NCBI RefSeq assembly: GCF_910594985.1
Contig: NZ_CAJVCE010000022.1
Span: 1 to 64,000 of the forward strand
Direction: 5' to 3'
Length of the DNA stretch: 64,000 nucleotides
DNA from: Paenibacillus allorhizosphaerae
GTDB taxonomy: Bacteria; Bacillota; Bacilli; Paenibacillales; NBRC-103111
This document shows, piece after piece, positions 34,288 to 43,034 of this stretch; position 1 is the stretch's first letter, and every line of letters begins with the position of its first letter. The notes under the pieces were generated by a model. The model was not told the DNA's origin. It saw only the letters and a list, made by a program, of their open reading frames with translations, and made no database searches. Made by a program: the position numbers and the translations under genes.

Positions 34288-35502
34288 ATGAACCATGTCA
34301 AAGTGCTCCTGCTCTCCGCCGCATTATGCGTTGGGACGGCGGCGTGCTCATCTGTCGCTCCGTCTCCGGGGTTGCAGCCTGAAGGCAAGGCCCCGGAAGC
34401 CGCTGCATCAGAAGAGCGAAATAACGCTGTACCGGCAAAGCAGATGGCGGACCAAACCTACCGAGCATTGATGAACTTTTATTATATCGAAAAAAGCAAT
34501 CTGTACCTGGAAAATTATACACCTGCGAAGGACGACAAACCGAATTCGTTCCTATGGCCATATTCCACCGTCATTTCAGCCGTTAACGCGCTGGCGAGTA
34601 TGCCAGATGGCGGCGGCGAGAAGTACCGCGACGATTTGATCCGAGTGCTCGATGGAGTGGAAAAGTACTGGGTATCCGGAGGCAAACCGCCCGCGTATGC
34701 CCCAACCGTGCAAAATGGGCGTGGGGGAGGACAAAAATTTTACGACGACAACGAGTGGGTCGGACTCGACATGGCGGATGCTTACCGAACGCTCAAGGAT
34801 CCGAAGTATTTGAGAAAAGCGGAGGACATTTTCCGGTTTGCCGTCAGCGGCTGGTCGGAGGAGCTGGGCGGGGGCATTTTTTGGCGCGAGCCGAAGCCGA
34901 ACGAGGAGCGGACCAAAAATACTTGCTCCAACGGCCCGGCAGCCGTGCTGGCTCTTAAGCTGTACGAAGCGACGAAGGACCAATCTTATTTGGAATGGGC
35001 CAAAAAAATACTCGATTGGACGGCTAAGCTGAAGTCGCCCGAGAACGTGTACTGGGATCATATGAAGCTTGACGGCAGCATCAACAAGCGGATTTTCACC
35101 TACAATGTCGGAACGGTTCTTCATGCCAATGCGCTGCTTTACAAAATAACCGGCGAGAAGAAATATCTTGATGAAGCTAAAGCGCTGGCTGCTGGAAGCC
35201 TGGCGCATTTTGCCAAAAAGGACGCTTCCGCTGGAGTGGCGTTCTTTCCGCAAACCCCTTGGTTTAACGTCGTGCTGCTTCGAGGGTATGCCGAGCTGTA
35301 CCGGGTCGATCCCGCACATGACCGGACATATATTGACGCGATGCGGGCGAATGTTCGATACGCCTGGGAGCACGCCAGAGACCAGAATGGGCTGTTCAGC
35401 AAAGATTGGTCTGGCAAAACAGACATAGCGGAACCTCACAAACGGCTGCTGGATCAAGCGCCGATGGTGGAATATTACGCTTTGCTCGCTCAGCTCGAAT
35501 AG
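34288..35502 (+). CDS. GH76 family lipoprotein (alpha-1,6-mannanase family)
   Basis: This 404-residue surface enzyme has a signal peptide with the lipobox GTAAC (Cys20), a linker rich in Ala/Pro/Glu, then the GH76 catalytic domain. The Asp-Asp pair is in KFYDDNEWVGLDMADAY (about residues 153-154), and GGGIFWREP and FTYNVGTVLHANALLY follow as in the family. It would attack alpha-1,6-linked mannan outside the cell. It starts 17 bases after the binding protein and is followed 27 bases later by an exported sulfatase. Together these form the extracellular stage of degradation. GH76 call is good; the sulfated nature of the substrate is inferred from its neighbours. Confidence 0.87.
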   Translation: MNHVKVLLLSAALCVGTAACSSVAPSPGLQPEGKAPEAAASEERNNAVPAKQMADQTYRALMNFYYIEKSNLYLENYTPAKDDKPNSFLWPYSTVISAVNALASMPDGGGEKYRDDLIRVLDGVEKYWVSGGKPPAYAPTVQNGRGGGQKFYDDNEWVGLDMADAYRTLKDPKYLRKAEDIFRFAVSGWSEELGGGIFWREPKPNEERTKNTCSNGPAAVLALKLYEATKDQSYLEWAKKILDWTAKLKSPENVYWDHMKLDGSINKRIFTYNVGTVLHANALLYKITGEKKYLDEAKALAAGSLAHFAKKDASAGVAFFPQTPWFNVVLLRGYAELYRVDPAHDRTYIDAMRANVRYAWEHARDQNGLFSKDWSGKTDIAEPHKRLLDQAPMVEYYALLAQLE

Positions 35503-35529
35503 TGAAGCCTGCAGGACGGGAGAATCCCT

Positions 35530-36864
35530 ATGAAAAAAATGACGAGAAGGCAGTTTATCGTTAACGGATCCGCGCTGTTGGCGGCCATGATGAGCGGATG
35601 CAGGAAAACCGTCAGCGATCTTGCAGGCATGAAGGAAACGGAAGAAGCCGTTAAGCGTGTGCCTGTCAGACCGACCCGAGACAAGCCGAATCTTCTGTTC
35701 GTATTTTTCGACGATGCAGGCTATGGCGATTTCGGAGCTTACGGAAACCGGCAAATTAAAACGCCGGTTATAGACCAAATAGCGCAATACGGGGTTAAGT
35801 TCACGCAAATGTATGCCGCTGCTCCTGTCTGCAGTCCGTCCCGCGCCGCCCTGTTAACCGGACGATATGCGCAAAGGGTAGGCATTCCCGATGTGCTGGG
35901 ACCCGATGCGAAGACGGGAATAGGCAAAACAGAGAAAACATTGGCCACTTATTTGAAGGACCAAGGTTATGTCAGCAACATGATCGGGAAATGGCATCTC
36001 GGCTCGCTCCCGCCCTTTTTCCCGACGAAGCATGGATTTGATCGTTTTTATGGCGTCCTGTACAGCAATGACATGGAGCCGTTCGATTTGTACGAGAATG
36101 AAGCTATGGTGCAGGCGAACGTAGACAAAACAAAGCTGGCGGAATGGTATTCGAACGAGGCGATCCGATTCATCGAGACGAATAAAGATCGTCCGTTCTT
36201 CGTTTATTTGGCGCACAATTACCCGCATGATCCGCAAATGCCTCCGCGGGAGTTCGCCGGAAAGTCGGAAGGAGGCAAATATGGGGACTCCCTCGAAAGC
36301 GCCGACTTTTATCTTGGCAAGATTATAGAAACGTTGAAGAAGAACGGCATCCTGGACAATACGATCATCATGGTGAGCAGCGACCATGGACCGGGCCGGC
36401 TGGGAAGCACGGGAGGCCTCAGGGGACGGAAGTTCGACGTGTACGAAGGCGGCATACGCGTTCCTTTAGTGGCGCAGTGGAACACGGTGATTCCGCCCGG
36501 GACGGTGTCGGGCGAAGTATCCAGCCTCATGGATATCGTCCCGACGATCGTTTCCTTAGCCGGCGGGACGGTGGACAGCAGCCGTGTGGACGGGAAAAAC
36601 ATGTTCCCGCTGCTGCAAGGACAAGGGAGCTCGCCTCACGAGGAGCTTTACTTTTATTATCGGAACAGCTTGAATGCCGTACGGTCGGGACAATGGAAGC
36701 TGCATATCGCCAAGGGCACGCAGGGCGATAAGACGGGTATGCCTGAGCTTTACGATTTGGCTGCGGACCCGGGGGAAAAGACCAATTTGGCCTCCAGGCA
36801 TCCCGAACTGGTGCAAGCTTTGACGGCAAAAATACGATCGTTCGACCAAAATATGAAGCGATAA
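35530..36864 (+). CDS. Exported sulfatase with Tat and lipoprotein signals
   Basis: The 444-residue sulfatase starts with a twin-arginine motif (TRRQFIVNG), a hydrophobic stretch and a lipobox (MMSGC, Cys24), so it is probably exported folded and then anchored. The catalytic parts are FDDAGYGDFGAYG (Asp61-62), the Cys-type signature CSPSR at Cys101 (PVCSPSRAALLTGRY), MIGKWHLGS and SSDHGPGR. Tat export fits an enzyme whose Cys must be converted in the cytoplasm first. It is the only sulfatase in the window with an export signal, and it sits next to the lipoprotein GH76. Substrate type unknown. Confidence 0.9.
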   Translation: MKKMTRRQFIVNGSALLAAMMSGCRKTVSDLAGMKETEEAVKRVPVRPTRDKPNLLFVFFDDAGYGDFGAYGNRQIKTPVIDQIAQYGVKFTQMYAAAPVCSPSRAALLTGRYAQRVGIPDVLGPDAKTGIGKTEKTLATYLKDQGYVSNMIGKWHLGSLPPFFPTKHGFDRFYGVLYSNDMEPFDLYENEAMVQANVDKTKLAEWYSNEAIRFIETNKDRPFFVYLAHNYPHDPQMPPREFAGKSEGGKYGDSLESADFYLGKIIETLKKNGILDNTIIMVSSDHGPGRLGSTGGLRGRKFDVYEGGIRVPLVAQWNTVIPPGTVSGEVSSLMDIVPTIVSLAGGTVDSSRVDGKNMFPLLQGQGSSPHEELYFYYRNSLNAVRSGQWKLHIAKGTQGDKTGMPELYDLAADPGEKTNLASRHPELVQALTAKIRSFDQNMKR

Positions 36865-36894
36865 CTTAAGCTGTAAATAAAGGAGCACACAACG

Positions 36895-38322
36895 ATGATG
36901 AAATCTTCTGCGGGTAAAGCGGATGAAAGACCGAACATTGTATATATTTTAGCGGATGATTTGGGATATGGAGATCTCAGCTGCTACGGGGCAACTCTGG
37001 TTCAAACTCCTCATTTGGATCGTCTGGCTAAGGAAGGTATCCGGTTTACCGATGCCCATTCGCCGTCCGCCGTCTGTACGCCGACCCGATACGGCATCTT
37101 AACGGGCCGATATTGCTGGCGCTCCGAGATGAAGAAAGGGGTGTTGAACGGATACTCGCAGCCGTTAATAGAAGAGGGACGAATGACCGTCGCTTCCATG
37201 CTGCAGCAATCCGGATATGCGACAGCCTGCATCGGCAAGTGGCACCTCGGACTAGGCTGGACTCAAATCTCCGAGAAGCCGGACGATATCGATTATAACC
37301 GTACCCTTACACATGGTCCCGTGCAGCTCGGGTTTGACTATTTTTACGGGATTTCCGCTTCGCTGGATATGCCTCCGTACTGTTTTATCGAGAACGATCG
37401 GGTCGTCGATCCGACTATGGTTCCAAAACATCCGTATAACGACTTGCAGGAGAGCCGCGGAGGGCTTATGTCCGCCGGCTGGAAGGATGAAGATGTCAAC
37501 GGTGTGCATACCGCTAAAGCGGTGGACTTTATTCGCCGTCAAGCGGAGCAGCAATCGGAGCGGCCGTTCTTCTTGTATTTGCCTTTGACCGGACCGCATA
37601 CCCCTTGGACGGCTGCCGAACCTTTTCGGGGCAAAAGCGGGGTTGGCCGGCGGGGCGACATGATTATGGAGCTCGACTGGACGGTAGGGCAAATAGTCGA
37701 TACATTGGAGAATCTGGGTATAAGGGAGCAAACCATGATCATCTTCGCCAGCGACAACGGTCCGCATCCCCAGCCTCAAGAGGCGGAGACGTATGGCCAT
37801 CGTGCTACCGGTCCGCTGCGGGGCATCAAAGCAGGCATCTGGGACGGGGGACATCGAATTCCGTATATCATGAGCTGGACTGGGAAGATCAAACCGGGTC
37901 AGGTTTATGACGAGCTGATCGATTTGGTCGATTTTATGGGAACTGCCGCCGCGATCGCTGGCCAGACTTTGCCTGCTCATGCAGGAGAGGACAGCTTCAA
38001 TCAGCTTCCGCTTCTATTGGGACAGCCGCTTGAACAGCCGATTCGGAAGTATGCCATCCATCATTCCTTGCAAGGGATGTTCTCCATACGCGACAAGGAT
38101 TGGAAGTACATCGAAGGGAGAGGCTCCGGCGGCTTTGATTGGAATAAGAAGAAGTCGGAGGAATCGGTGGATGAACCTGCTGGTCAGCTTTATTTTATTA
38201 GGGAAGATATTGCCGAGCGAAATAACTTATATGACAAGCTTCCTGAAGTGGTGAACGAATTGGGCAAGGTGTTGGATCTCACACGAACACAGAGCTTTAC
38301 GCGTCCGATCGACAGATCATGA
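36895..38322 (+). CDS. Sulfatase (type I, Cys-type), cytoplasmic
   Basis: The 475-residue arylsulfatase-type protein has LADDLGYGDLSCYG (Asp21-22), the signature CTPTR with Cys61 (AVCTPTRYGILTGRY), CIGKWHLGLGW and FASDNGPHPQ. It is closer to the GALNS/arylsulfatase A branch than to the FSDQH-type sulfatases at 31617, 43571 and 51700, since it has the D-D-L-G-Y-G-D-L motif and an N-G-P-H after the second metal Asp. It has no signal peptide. It lies 30 bases after the exported sulfatase and 37 bases before the GH125 gene, in the same operon. AGGAGCACACAACG precedes the ATG. Confidence 0.92.
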   Translation: MMKSSAGKADERPNIVYILADDLGYGDLSCYGATLVQTPHLDRLAKEGIRFTDAHSPSAVCTPTRYGILTGRYCWRSEMKKGVLNGYSQPLIEEGRMTVASMLQQSGYATACIGKWHLGLGWTQISEKPDDIDYNRTLTHGPVQLGFDYFYGISASLDMPPYCFIENDRVVDPTMVPKHPYNDLQESRGGLMSAGWKDEDVNGVHTAKAVDFIRRQAEQQSERPFFLYLPLTGPHTPWTAAEPFRGKSGVGRRGDMIMELDWTVGQIVDTLENLGIREQTMIIFASDNGPHPQPQEAETYGHRATGPLRGIKAGIWDGGHRIPYIMSWTGKIKPGQVYDELIDLVDFMGTAAAIAGQTLPAHAGEDSFNQLPLLLGQPLEQPIRKYAIHHSLQGMFSIRDKDWKYIEGRGSGGFDWNKKKSEESVDEPAGQLYFIREDIAERNNLYDKLPEVVNELGKVLDLTRTQSFTRPIDRS

Positions 38323-38359
38323 TTCCCGCCTAAAGCAAACAAATCGGAGGTAAAAGGCT

Positions 38360-39646
38360 ATGTCACAAATCACGGAAACACCGTTGTCCGTCACAACCTT
38401 GATCGAGCAGGTAAGCAGGAAGCTTAGCCACCGCCCCAATATCGTGCGAATGTTCGAGACATGTATTAAGAACACGCTTCATACGACGATCCATCGGTGG
38501 CCGGACGGCACAACCTATGTCATAACCGGAGATATCCCGGCCATGTGGCTGCGTGATTCGGCGGCACAGGTTCGTCCCTACTTGACGGTTGCAGCGGACG
38601 ATGAACAGATTGCCGATATGATTCAAGGTTTGGTAGAGCGGCAATTTCAATTTATCGTTCATGATCCATATGCGAATGCGTTTAACGATTCCCCAAGCGG
38701 CAAAGGCCACCAAAACGACCAGACAGCGATGACTCCGTGGATCTGGGAGCGTAAATACGAAATCGATTCCTTATGCTACCCGATTCAGCTGAGCTACTTG
38801 CTTTGGAAGAACACGGGACGGACCGCTCAATTTAACGATTCGTTCGTTCGTGCAGTTCGTGAAATTATGGCTTTATGGAAAAAGGAGCAGCGTCACGAGA
38901 CGGACTCCGATTACAGCTTCCTCCGTATAAAAAAGCCCGGACAGCTGCCGCGTGACGGTAAAGGAAACTTGACGGCTTATACGGGCATGACCTGGTCCGG
39001 ATTCCGTCCAAGCGACGATCCTTGTCAGTACGGGTATTTAGTTTCTTCCAATATGTTCGCCGTCATCGTTTTGCGTTATACGGTAGAAATCGCGACAGCC
39101 ATATTGAAGGATCCGGCTTTAGCCGAAGAAGCGATGGAGCTTAGCCTTGAGATTGATAAAGGTATCAAGGAACACGCAATTGTGGATCATCCCGAGTTTG
39201 GACCGATATATGCTTATGAGGCGGATGGCCTCGGGAACTGCAATTTGATGGACGATGCCAATGTTCCGAGTCTGCTGTCGATCCCCTATTTGGGTTACGT
39301 CTCGGCAGACGACCCGATTTACCGAAACACGCGACGATTTGTATTAAGTGAAGCTAATCCTTATTTCTACAAAGGGCAAGCAGCGGAAGGGATAGGAAGT
39401 CCGCATACTCCGGACCGATATATCTGGCATATAGCGCTTGCCATGCAAGGGCTGACGGCCGATCGTACGGAGGAGAAAGAACGGATGTTAGATTTGCTGG
39501 AGAGTACGGATGCCGGCACAGGTATGATGCACGAAGGCTTCGATGCGGACGATCCGTACAAATTTACCAGAAAATGGTTTTCTTGGGCGAACATGATGTT
39601 TTGCGAGCTAGTACTTGATCTGTGTGATATTGGTGTTAAGAAATAG
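38360..39646 (+). CDS. GH125 family exo-alpha-1,6-mannosidase
   Basis: This 428-residue protein carries clear GH125 features: TGDIPAMWLRDSAAQVRPYL near residue 50, NDQTAMTPWIWERKYEIDSL, TGMTWSGFRPSDDPCQYGYL and the C-terminal KFTRKWFSWANMMFCELV. GH125 enzymes are metal-independent inverting exo-mannosidases that release mannose from alpha-1,6-linked mannooligosaccharides. No signal peptide is present, so it finishes the breakdown inside the cell. It is the last gene of the operon that starts with the sulfatase at 31617. GGAGGTAAAAGGCT upstream supports the ATG. This gene is the strongest evidence for an alpha-mannan substrate. Confidence 0.93.
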   Translation: MSQITETPLSVTTLIEQVSRKLSHRPNIVRMFETCIKNTLHTTIHRWPDGTTYVITGDIPAMWLRDSAAQVRPYLTVAADDEQIADMIQGLVERQFQFIVHDPYANAFNDSPSGKGHQNDQTAMTPWIWERKYEIDSLCYPIQLSYLLWKNTGRTAQFNDSFVRAVREIMALWKKEQRHETDSDYSFLRIKKPGQLPRDGKGNLTAYTGMTWSGFRPSDDPCQYGYLVSSNMFAVIVLRYTVEIATAILKDPALAEEAMELSLEIDKGIKEHAIVDHPEFGPIYAYEADGLGNCNLMDDANVPSLLSIPYLGYVSADDPIYRNTRRFVLSEANPYFYKGQAAEGIGSPHTPDRYIWHIALAMQGLTADRTEEKERMLDLLESTDAGTGMMHEGFDADDPYKFTRKWFSWANMMFCELVLDLCDIGVKK

Positions 39647-39904
39647 AGACTATCGATTATAAGGGGATAAGGATAAAAGGAATGACTAGCCTACAAAGTA
39701 AGCTTCCTACGGAAACTCGTTCTCGTAATGGCTGTTGTTGCAATGTTAAGGTAAAGCACTTGGCTTCCAGTTGCAGTTGCCGCCGAGATATGTAGTTGCA
39801 TACGCACGTGTTTTTAATCAAAGTTACTCTAGTATATTGGTTTAGTGGCTCTTAATTGGAGAGCATTCAATCCTACAGAGACCTGCTTTGGCGTACTCGT
39901 GCAC

Positions 39905-40106
39905 TGTCGGGTGACAAGAATAATATCTCATTAAATGCCGCGTAAATGGGACTTGACAAAGTATTTATCTAAGTAAAACGCCGATGATCCACCACAATAA
40001 ATAGTGGATCATCGGCGTTTGTTATTCTAAATATTGTACCATTTAATTGTGTGATGCCATTTGTCAACAGTACCTAAATCGCGGCTTTTTGTGTTATGGG
40101 ATAAAA
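39905..40106. mobile_element. Family 2 left-end array, split by a small insertion
   Basis: The tip TGTCGGG, box TGACAAGAATAATATCTCAT and the first half of the hairpin (GCCGCGTAAAT) run to about 39950. The second half (TCGCGGCTTTTTGTGTTATG) resumes at about 40072 and reaches an ATGGGATAAA box start before decaying. The 119 bases between are an insertion, listed separately. Bases 39647-39904 show no gene. Confidence 0.5.
39951..40069. mobile_element. Small palindromic insertion (MITE-like)
   Basis: Outer inverted repeat TTGACAAA (39953-39960) and TTTGTCAA (40060-40067). Inside is a perfect 17-bp inverted repeat starting AAACGCCGATGATCCAC (39976-39992, 40004-40020) with an 11-base loop. There is no coding capacity. 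It interrupts the terminal array. Confidence 0.5.
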
Positions 40107-40121
40107 AACACAAACGGTGAT

Positions 40122-40226
40122 AGCGCATATGTTTGTATCGTGAAAGCGTATATGTTTGTGTCGCGAGGTCACGACACAAACATTGGTGCATAATCGTTTT
40201 ACGACACAAACATAGGTGCATAATCG
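40122..40226. mobile_element. Hybrid family 1 array (right-end boxes joined to left-end boxes)
   Basis: Two right-end-type boxes (GCGCATATGTTTGTATCG, GCGTATATGTTTGTGTCG) run straight into CGAGGTCACGACACAAACAT and the two terminal direct boxes of a left end, missing the tip, first box and hairpin. It looks like recombination between boxes. Bases 40226-40290 are nearly identical to 3677-3741. Confidence 0.55.
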
Positions 40227-40385
40227 CGGAGATAGAAAAACTTGAATTTGTAATGTTTGTTCAAAAGGCCATTAAGCTAAAGGGCAGGATAGTTCGAATT
40301 TATTGATCTTCTTTATGTTCTGGCAGGCCGTGGTGCCGGACATGTCTCGTAATCACTTTCGTTATATTGTGACTCGGAGCAGAAT

Positions 40386-40423
40386 GAAACGGACTAGCGT
40401 AATGTCGAACGCTAGTCCGTTTC
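40386..40423. terminator. Strong terminator at end of hxlR-like gene
   Basis: GAAACGGACTAGCGT pairs perfectly with ACGCTAGTCCGTTTC over an 8-base loop. The stop codon of the minus-strand regulator lies inside the stem. Confidence 0.75.
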
Positions 40424-40771
40424 TGTTTGTTCATTTTTCTCCTTTTTGAGCTGCTTTCGCTCAACGTGGGCCACTCCCCATTGATGTAAGGTTTCCAAAA
40501 TCGGAGACAGGCTCATGCCGTATTCCGTGATGGAGTATTCTACTTTAAGCGGGATTTGCGGATAAATAACTCTTTTAACGATTTCTTCTTCTTCCAATTC
40601 GCGCAGATGGAGCGTAAGCATCCTTTGAGTGATATCGGGCAGCAATCTTCTTAGCTCATTGAACCGCAAAGGTTTACCTTGAAGCAAATGATAAAGGATA
40701 ATCGGCTTCCATTTGCCGACGATCGAATCCAGCGCCACAACGAATTGACATTGGACAGGATTTTTTTGCAT
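40412..40771 (-). CDS. HxlR family transcriptional regulator
   Basis: This 119-residue winged-helix protein has IVGKWKPIILYHLLQGKPLR and LLPDITQRMLTLHLRELEEE, the standard HxlR recognition helix and turn, then the wing with IPLKVEYSITEYG. A Cys near residue 8 (VQCQF) is placed as in the redox-sensing YodB/CatR-type members, which sense quinones through an N-terminal cysteine. It is divergent from the azoreductase at 40906, with two palindromes between. Repression of that azoreductase until quinone or diamide stress is a likely role, known for YodB in Bacillus and inferred here. Confidence 0.9.
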   Translation of the reverse strand: MQKNPVQCQFVVALDSIVGKWKPIILYHLLQGKPLRFNELRRLLPDITQRMLTLHLRELEEEEIVKRVIYPQIPLKVEYSITEYGMSLSPILETLHQWGVAHVERKQLKKEKNEQTETD

Positions 40772-40810
40772 ACGTAGGCATCCATTACAGTACCTTTTTT
40801 AATACTATAT

Positions 40811-40851
40811 CACATTAATGTGCGTACTTAAAATATGTAAGTATATATAAT
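40811..40851. promoter_or_regulatory. Operators and -10 region between hxlR-like and azoreductase genes
   Basis: A perfect palindrome CACATTAATGTG (40811-40822) and a second inverted repeat TACTTA-7-TAAGTA (40825-40843) lie just upstream of TATAAT (40846-40851). The TACTTA/TAAGTA symmetry is the kind expected for an HxlR-family dimer. Confidence 0.55.
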
Positions 40852-40905
40852 ATGATTATCCTTGAAAGTATAATTATTCTGATTATAGAAGGGAAGTTTT
40901 GATTC

Positions 40906-41586
40906 ATGGCAACCGTATTGTACATCACTGCACACCCTCTCGATCCTCAATCATCGTATAGCCTCGCTGTAGGCAAAGAGTTTATCGAAGCGTACCGCGA
41001 GGCAAATCCGAAAGATGAAGTTGTTCATTTGGATCTCTACAAAGAGAATATTCCGCAATTTGATGCTGATGTTTTAAGAGGTTGGGAAAATCTTCGGTCG
41101 GGTTCATCTTTCGATCAACTGACTGATGCTGAGAAGTCAAAAGTGGCTCGTCTTGAGGCGGTTGTTGATCAATTCGTGGCTGCAGATAAGTATGTATATG
41201 TTTCCCCGATGTGGAATTTCATGATCCCACCGGTTTTGAAAGCATACACTGATGCGACTTCAATTCCGGGTAAGACTTCTAGATATACCGAAAACGGCCC
41301 TGAAGGTCTGTTGAACGGTAAGAAAGTCTTACACATTCAAGCTAGTGGTTCTGTTTATTCGGAAGGTCCTTTAGCTCCACTTGAAATGGGATACAACTAT
41401 CTGAATAAGGTTTTACAGTTCTATGGGATTCAATCTATTGAGGCAATTTTTGTAGAAGGAACGGCATTAAAATCACAAGAGCAAGCTCCAGCTATTAAAG
41501 AAAAAGGATGCCTAACCAGTCATGAGCGGCGGATTCGCTACTGCCGGTTCCTCGGTCGTGAAAAGTACAGCAGCAAGCGCTCATGA
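40906..41586 (+). CDS. azoR: FMN-dependent NADH-azoreductase with altered C-terminus
   Basis: The first 200 or so residues are a normal AzoR protein: VLYITAHPLDPQSSYSLAVG for FMN binding, VSPMWNFMIPPVLKAYTDAT over the flavin, and HIQASGSVYSEGP. From about residue 201 (after PAIKEKG) the expected Ala/Lys-rich final helix is replaced by CLTSHERRIRYCRFLGREKY and more basic residues. The gene has therefore suffered a 3' frameshift or fusion. The lost part is the last short helix, and activity may persist. The start has GAAGGGAAG upstream. It is divergent from the HxlR regulator. The only other azoreductase in the window, at 13424, has an intact end. Confidence 0.85.
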   Translation: MATVLYITAHPLDPQSSYSLAVGKEFIEAYREANPKDEVVHLDLYKENIPQFDADVLRGWENLRSGSSFDQLTDAEKSKVARLEAVVDQFVAADKYVYVSPMWNFMIPPVLKAYTDATSIPGKTSRYTENGPEGLLNGKKVLHIQASGSVYSEGPLAPLEMGYNYLNKVLQFYGIQSIEAIFVEGTALKSQEQAPAIKEKGCLTSHERRIRYCRFLGREKYSSKRS

Positions 41587-41727
41587 CCGCGATATGTCTC
41601 AACATAAACAAGATCGCTAATTTCCTAGCCAAGAAGCTGGACAGCCATCGATTCCTTTTCTTTGTACTTTTCTCAGAATAACAACACAACAAAAGCCCCT
41701 AGAAACCGGTGCTTTTCCAACAATCTG

Positions 41728-41763
41728 CGGCTAACTCTGTATTTGTGTTAGTCGTTTTTTTTA
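41728..41763. terminator. Terminator between azoreductase and XylR-like gene
   Basis: GGCTAAC pairs with GTTAGTC around an 11-base loop, followed by a run of eight T. It can end the plus-strand transcript; the XylR-like gene converges from the other side. Confidence 0.6.
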
Positions 41764-41791
41764 TGAGTTTGCTGTAATCGTGAAGTTATTA

Positions 41792-42982
41792 TTAAGTTTT
41801 TCTCTTTTTTCTGTACGATCCTGGTGACATCCCCGTCTTTTTCTTAAACATCACATTCATATACTCCGCATTCAGGAAGCCGATTCGCTCTGCGATGATG
41901 GGCAGTGTAAGCTCCGTTTCCGACAGTAGGTGCTTAATCAGCTTCACTTTGACCTCGATGATTTCCTCGTGCGGGGTCCGGCCGAGTAGCTTGCGGAAAC
42001 GACTTTCCAGCACACGCCTCGATACGGGAATATACCTTAAAATATCCTCTACTTTAATATTCTCGTACGCATGATTGCGGATGAAGCGAACCGCATCGGA
42101 AACAAACTTATCCTCCATGGCGACTACATCTGTAGACATTCGTGTGACAATATCGATGGGTTCGATGAGGTAAAGCTCCGGCTCGATCGTTTCTCCTGAC
42201 ATCATCCGGTCAAGGAGCGACGCAGCCTTATAGCCTGTACTTAATGTATTGGGCATGACGCTGGACAGCGGCGGATCGGAGAGATTGCACAGCAGTTCGT
42301 CATTGTCAACGCCGATGACGCTCACTTCGTCAGGTACCGCTATTCCGGCAAGCCGGCACGATTCTAGCAACTTGTGCCCCAAAATATCGTAGCAAGCCAT
42401 AATACCGATCGGTTTGGGAAGCGATGACAGCCATGTGGCCAGATTCTTGCGGTCGAGCAGCCACGATTGGGAATGCCCCGTTTCGTAAACATAGCACGAG
42501 AAGCCCGCCTCCCGGACAGATTGGGAAAAGAATGTGGAACGCTGGTTCGACCAGGCGAAATCTGTGTCCCCACAATAGCCGAACTGTTTGAACCCGCGTT
42601 CCATCAAGTGCTTTGCAGCGATACAGGCGATCGATTCGTTGTTCGTCTCCACGCACGGCAGCCCGGGTAGAAATCTGGAGGTACTCAAGTTGACCGTAGG
42701 GACGCTCAGGCTCCGGACTGCTTCGGCAATTTCCGGGGTTTCGATTCTAGCGATGATACCATCCCCTTTCCAATCCTGCAACCAGGACAGATCGATGTGC
42801 CCTCTGCTTTGCTCACCGAGGTAAATGGACCAGGGTTTATGCTCCCGGATGTACGATTTAATCCCCCGGAGCAGGCCTCGCGCATATTCATTCGACGTTT
42901 CCACGATCAACGCGACATGAGTGTGTTTTTCGAAGCGGGAGGCGGCGATCGCACTTTCTTCTGTAAAAAAAACCATTTTCAT
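41792..42982 (-). CDS. XylR-like regulator: LacI-type sensor with AraC DNA-binding domain
   Basis: This protein of about 396 residues has an N-terminal periplasmic-binding-like sensor (HVALIVETSNEYARGLLRGI, then VIGVDNDELLCNLSDPPLSS, as in LacI and XylR sensor domains). The C-terminal AraC helix-turn-helix begins near 300 (IKVEDILRYIPVSRRVLESR, ERIGFLNAEYMNVMFKKKTG). This architecture is that of E. coli XylR and is common among Paenibacillus and Planctomycetes sugar regulators. It is divergent from the sulfatase at 43571, so it probably controls the 43571-49502 gene set. A -35/-10 with a partial catabolite-responsive element precedes it. The inducer is unknown. Confidence 0.9.
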   Translation of the reverse strand: MKMVFFTEESAIAASRFEKHTHVALIVETSNEYARGLLRGIKSYIREHKPWSIYLGEQSRGHIDLSWLQDWKGDGIIARIETPEIAEAVRSLSVPTVNLSTSRFLPGLPCVETNNESIACIAAKHLMERGFKQFGYCGDTDFAWSNQRSTFFSQSVREAGFSCYVYETGHSQSWLLDRKNLATWLSSLPKPIGIMACYDILGHKLLESCRLAGIAVPDEVSVIGVDNDELLCNLSDPPLSSVMPNTLSTGYKAASLLDRMMSGETIEPELYLIEPIDIVTRMSTDVVAMEDKFVSDAVRFIRNHAYENIKVEDILRYIPVSRRVLESRFRKLLGRTPHEEIIEVKVKLIKHLLSETELTLPIIAERIGFLNAEYMNVMFKKKTGMSPGSYRKKRKT

Positions 42983-43034
42983 TCACTTCTCTTTCCCCTG
43001 GTCGATAGCGGAACCCATCTATCCCATATATCTC

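Noticed and set aside
34576-35808. 410-codon minus-strand frame opposite the GH76 lipoprotein
   Set aside because: Shadow of GC-skewed codon use of the real gene; no family motif or ribosome binding site.
40122-40226. Possible CRISPR-like repeats
   Set aside because: Same reason: only four boxes, opposite orientations, identical to transposon end boxes elsewhere.
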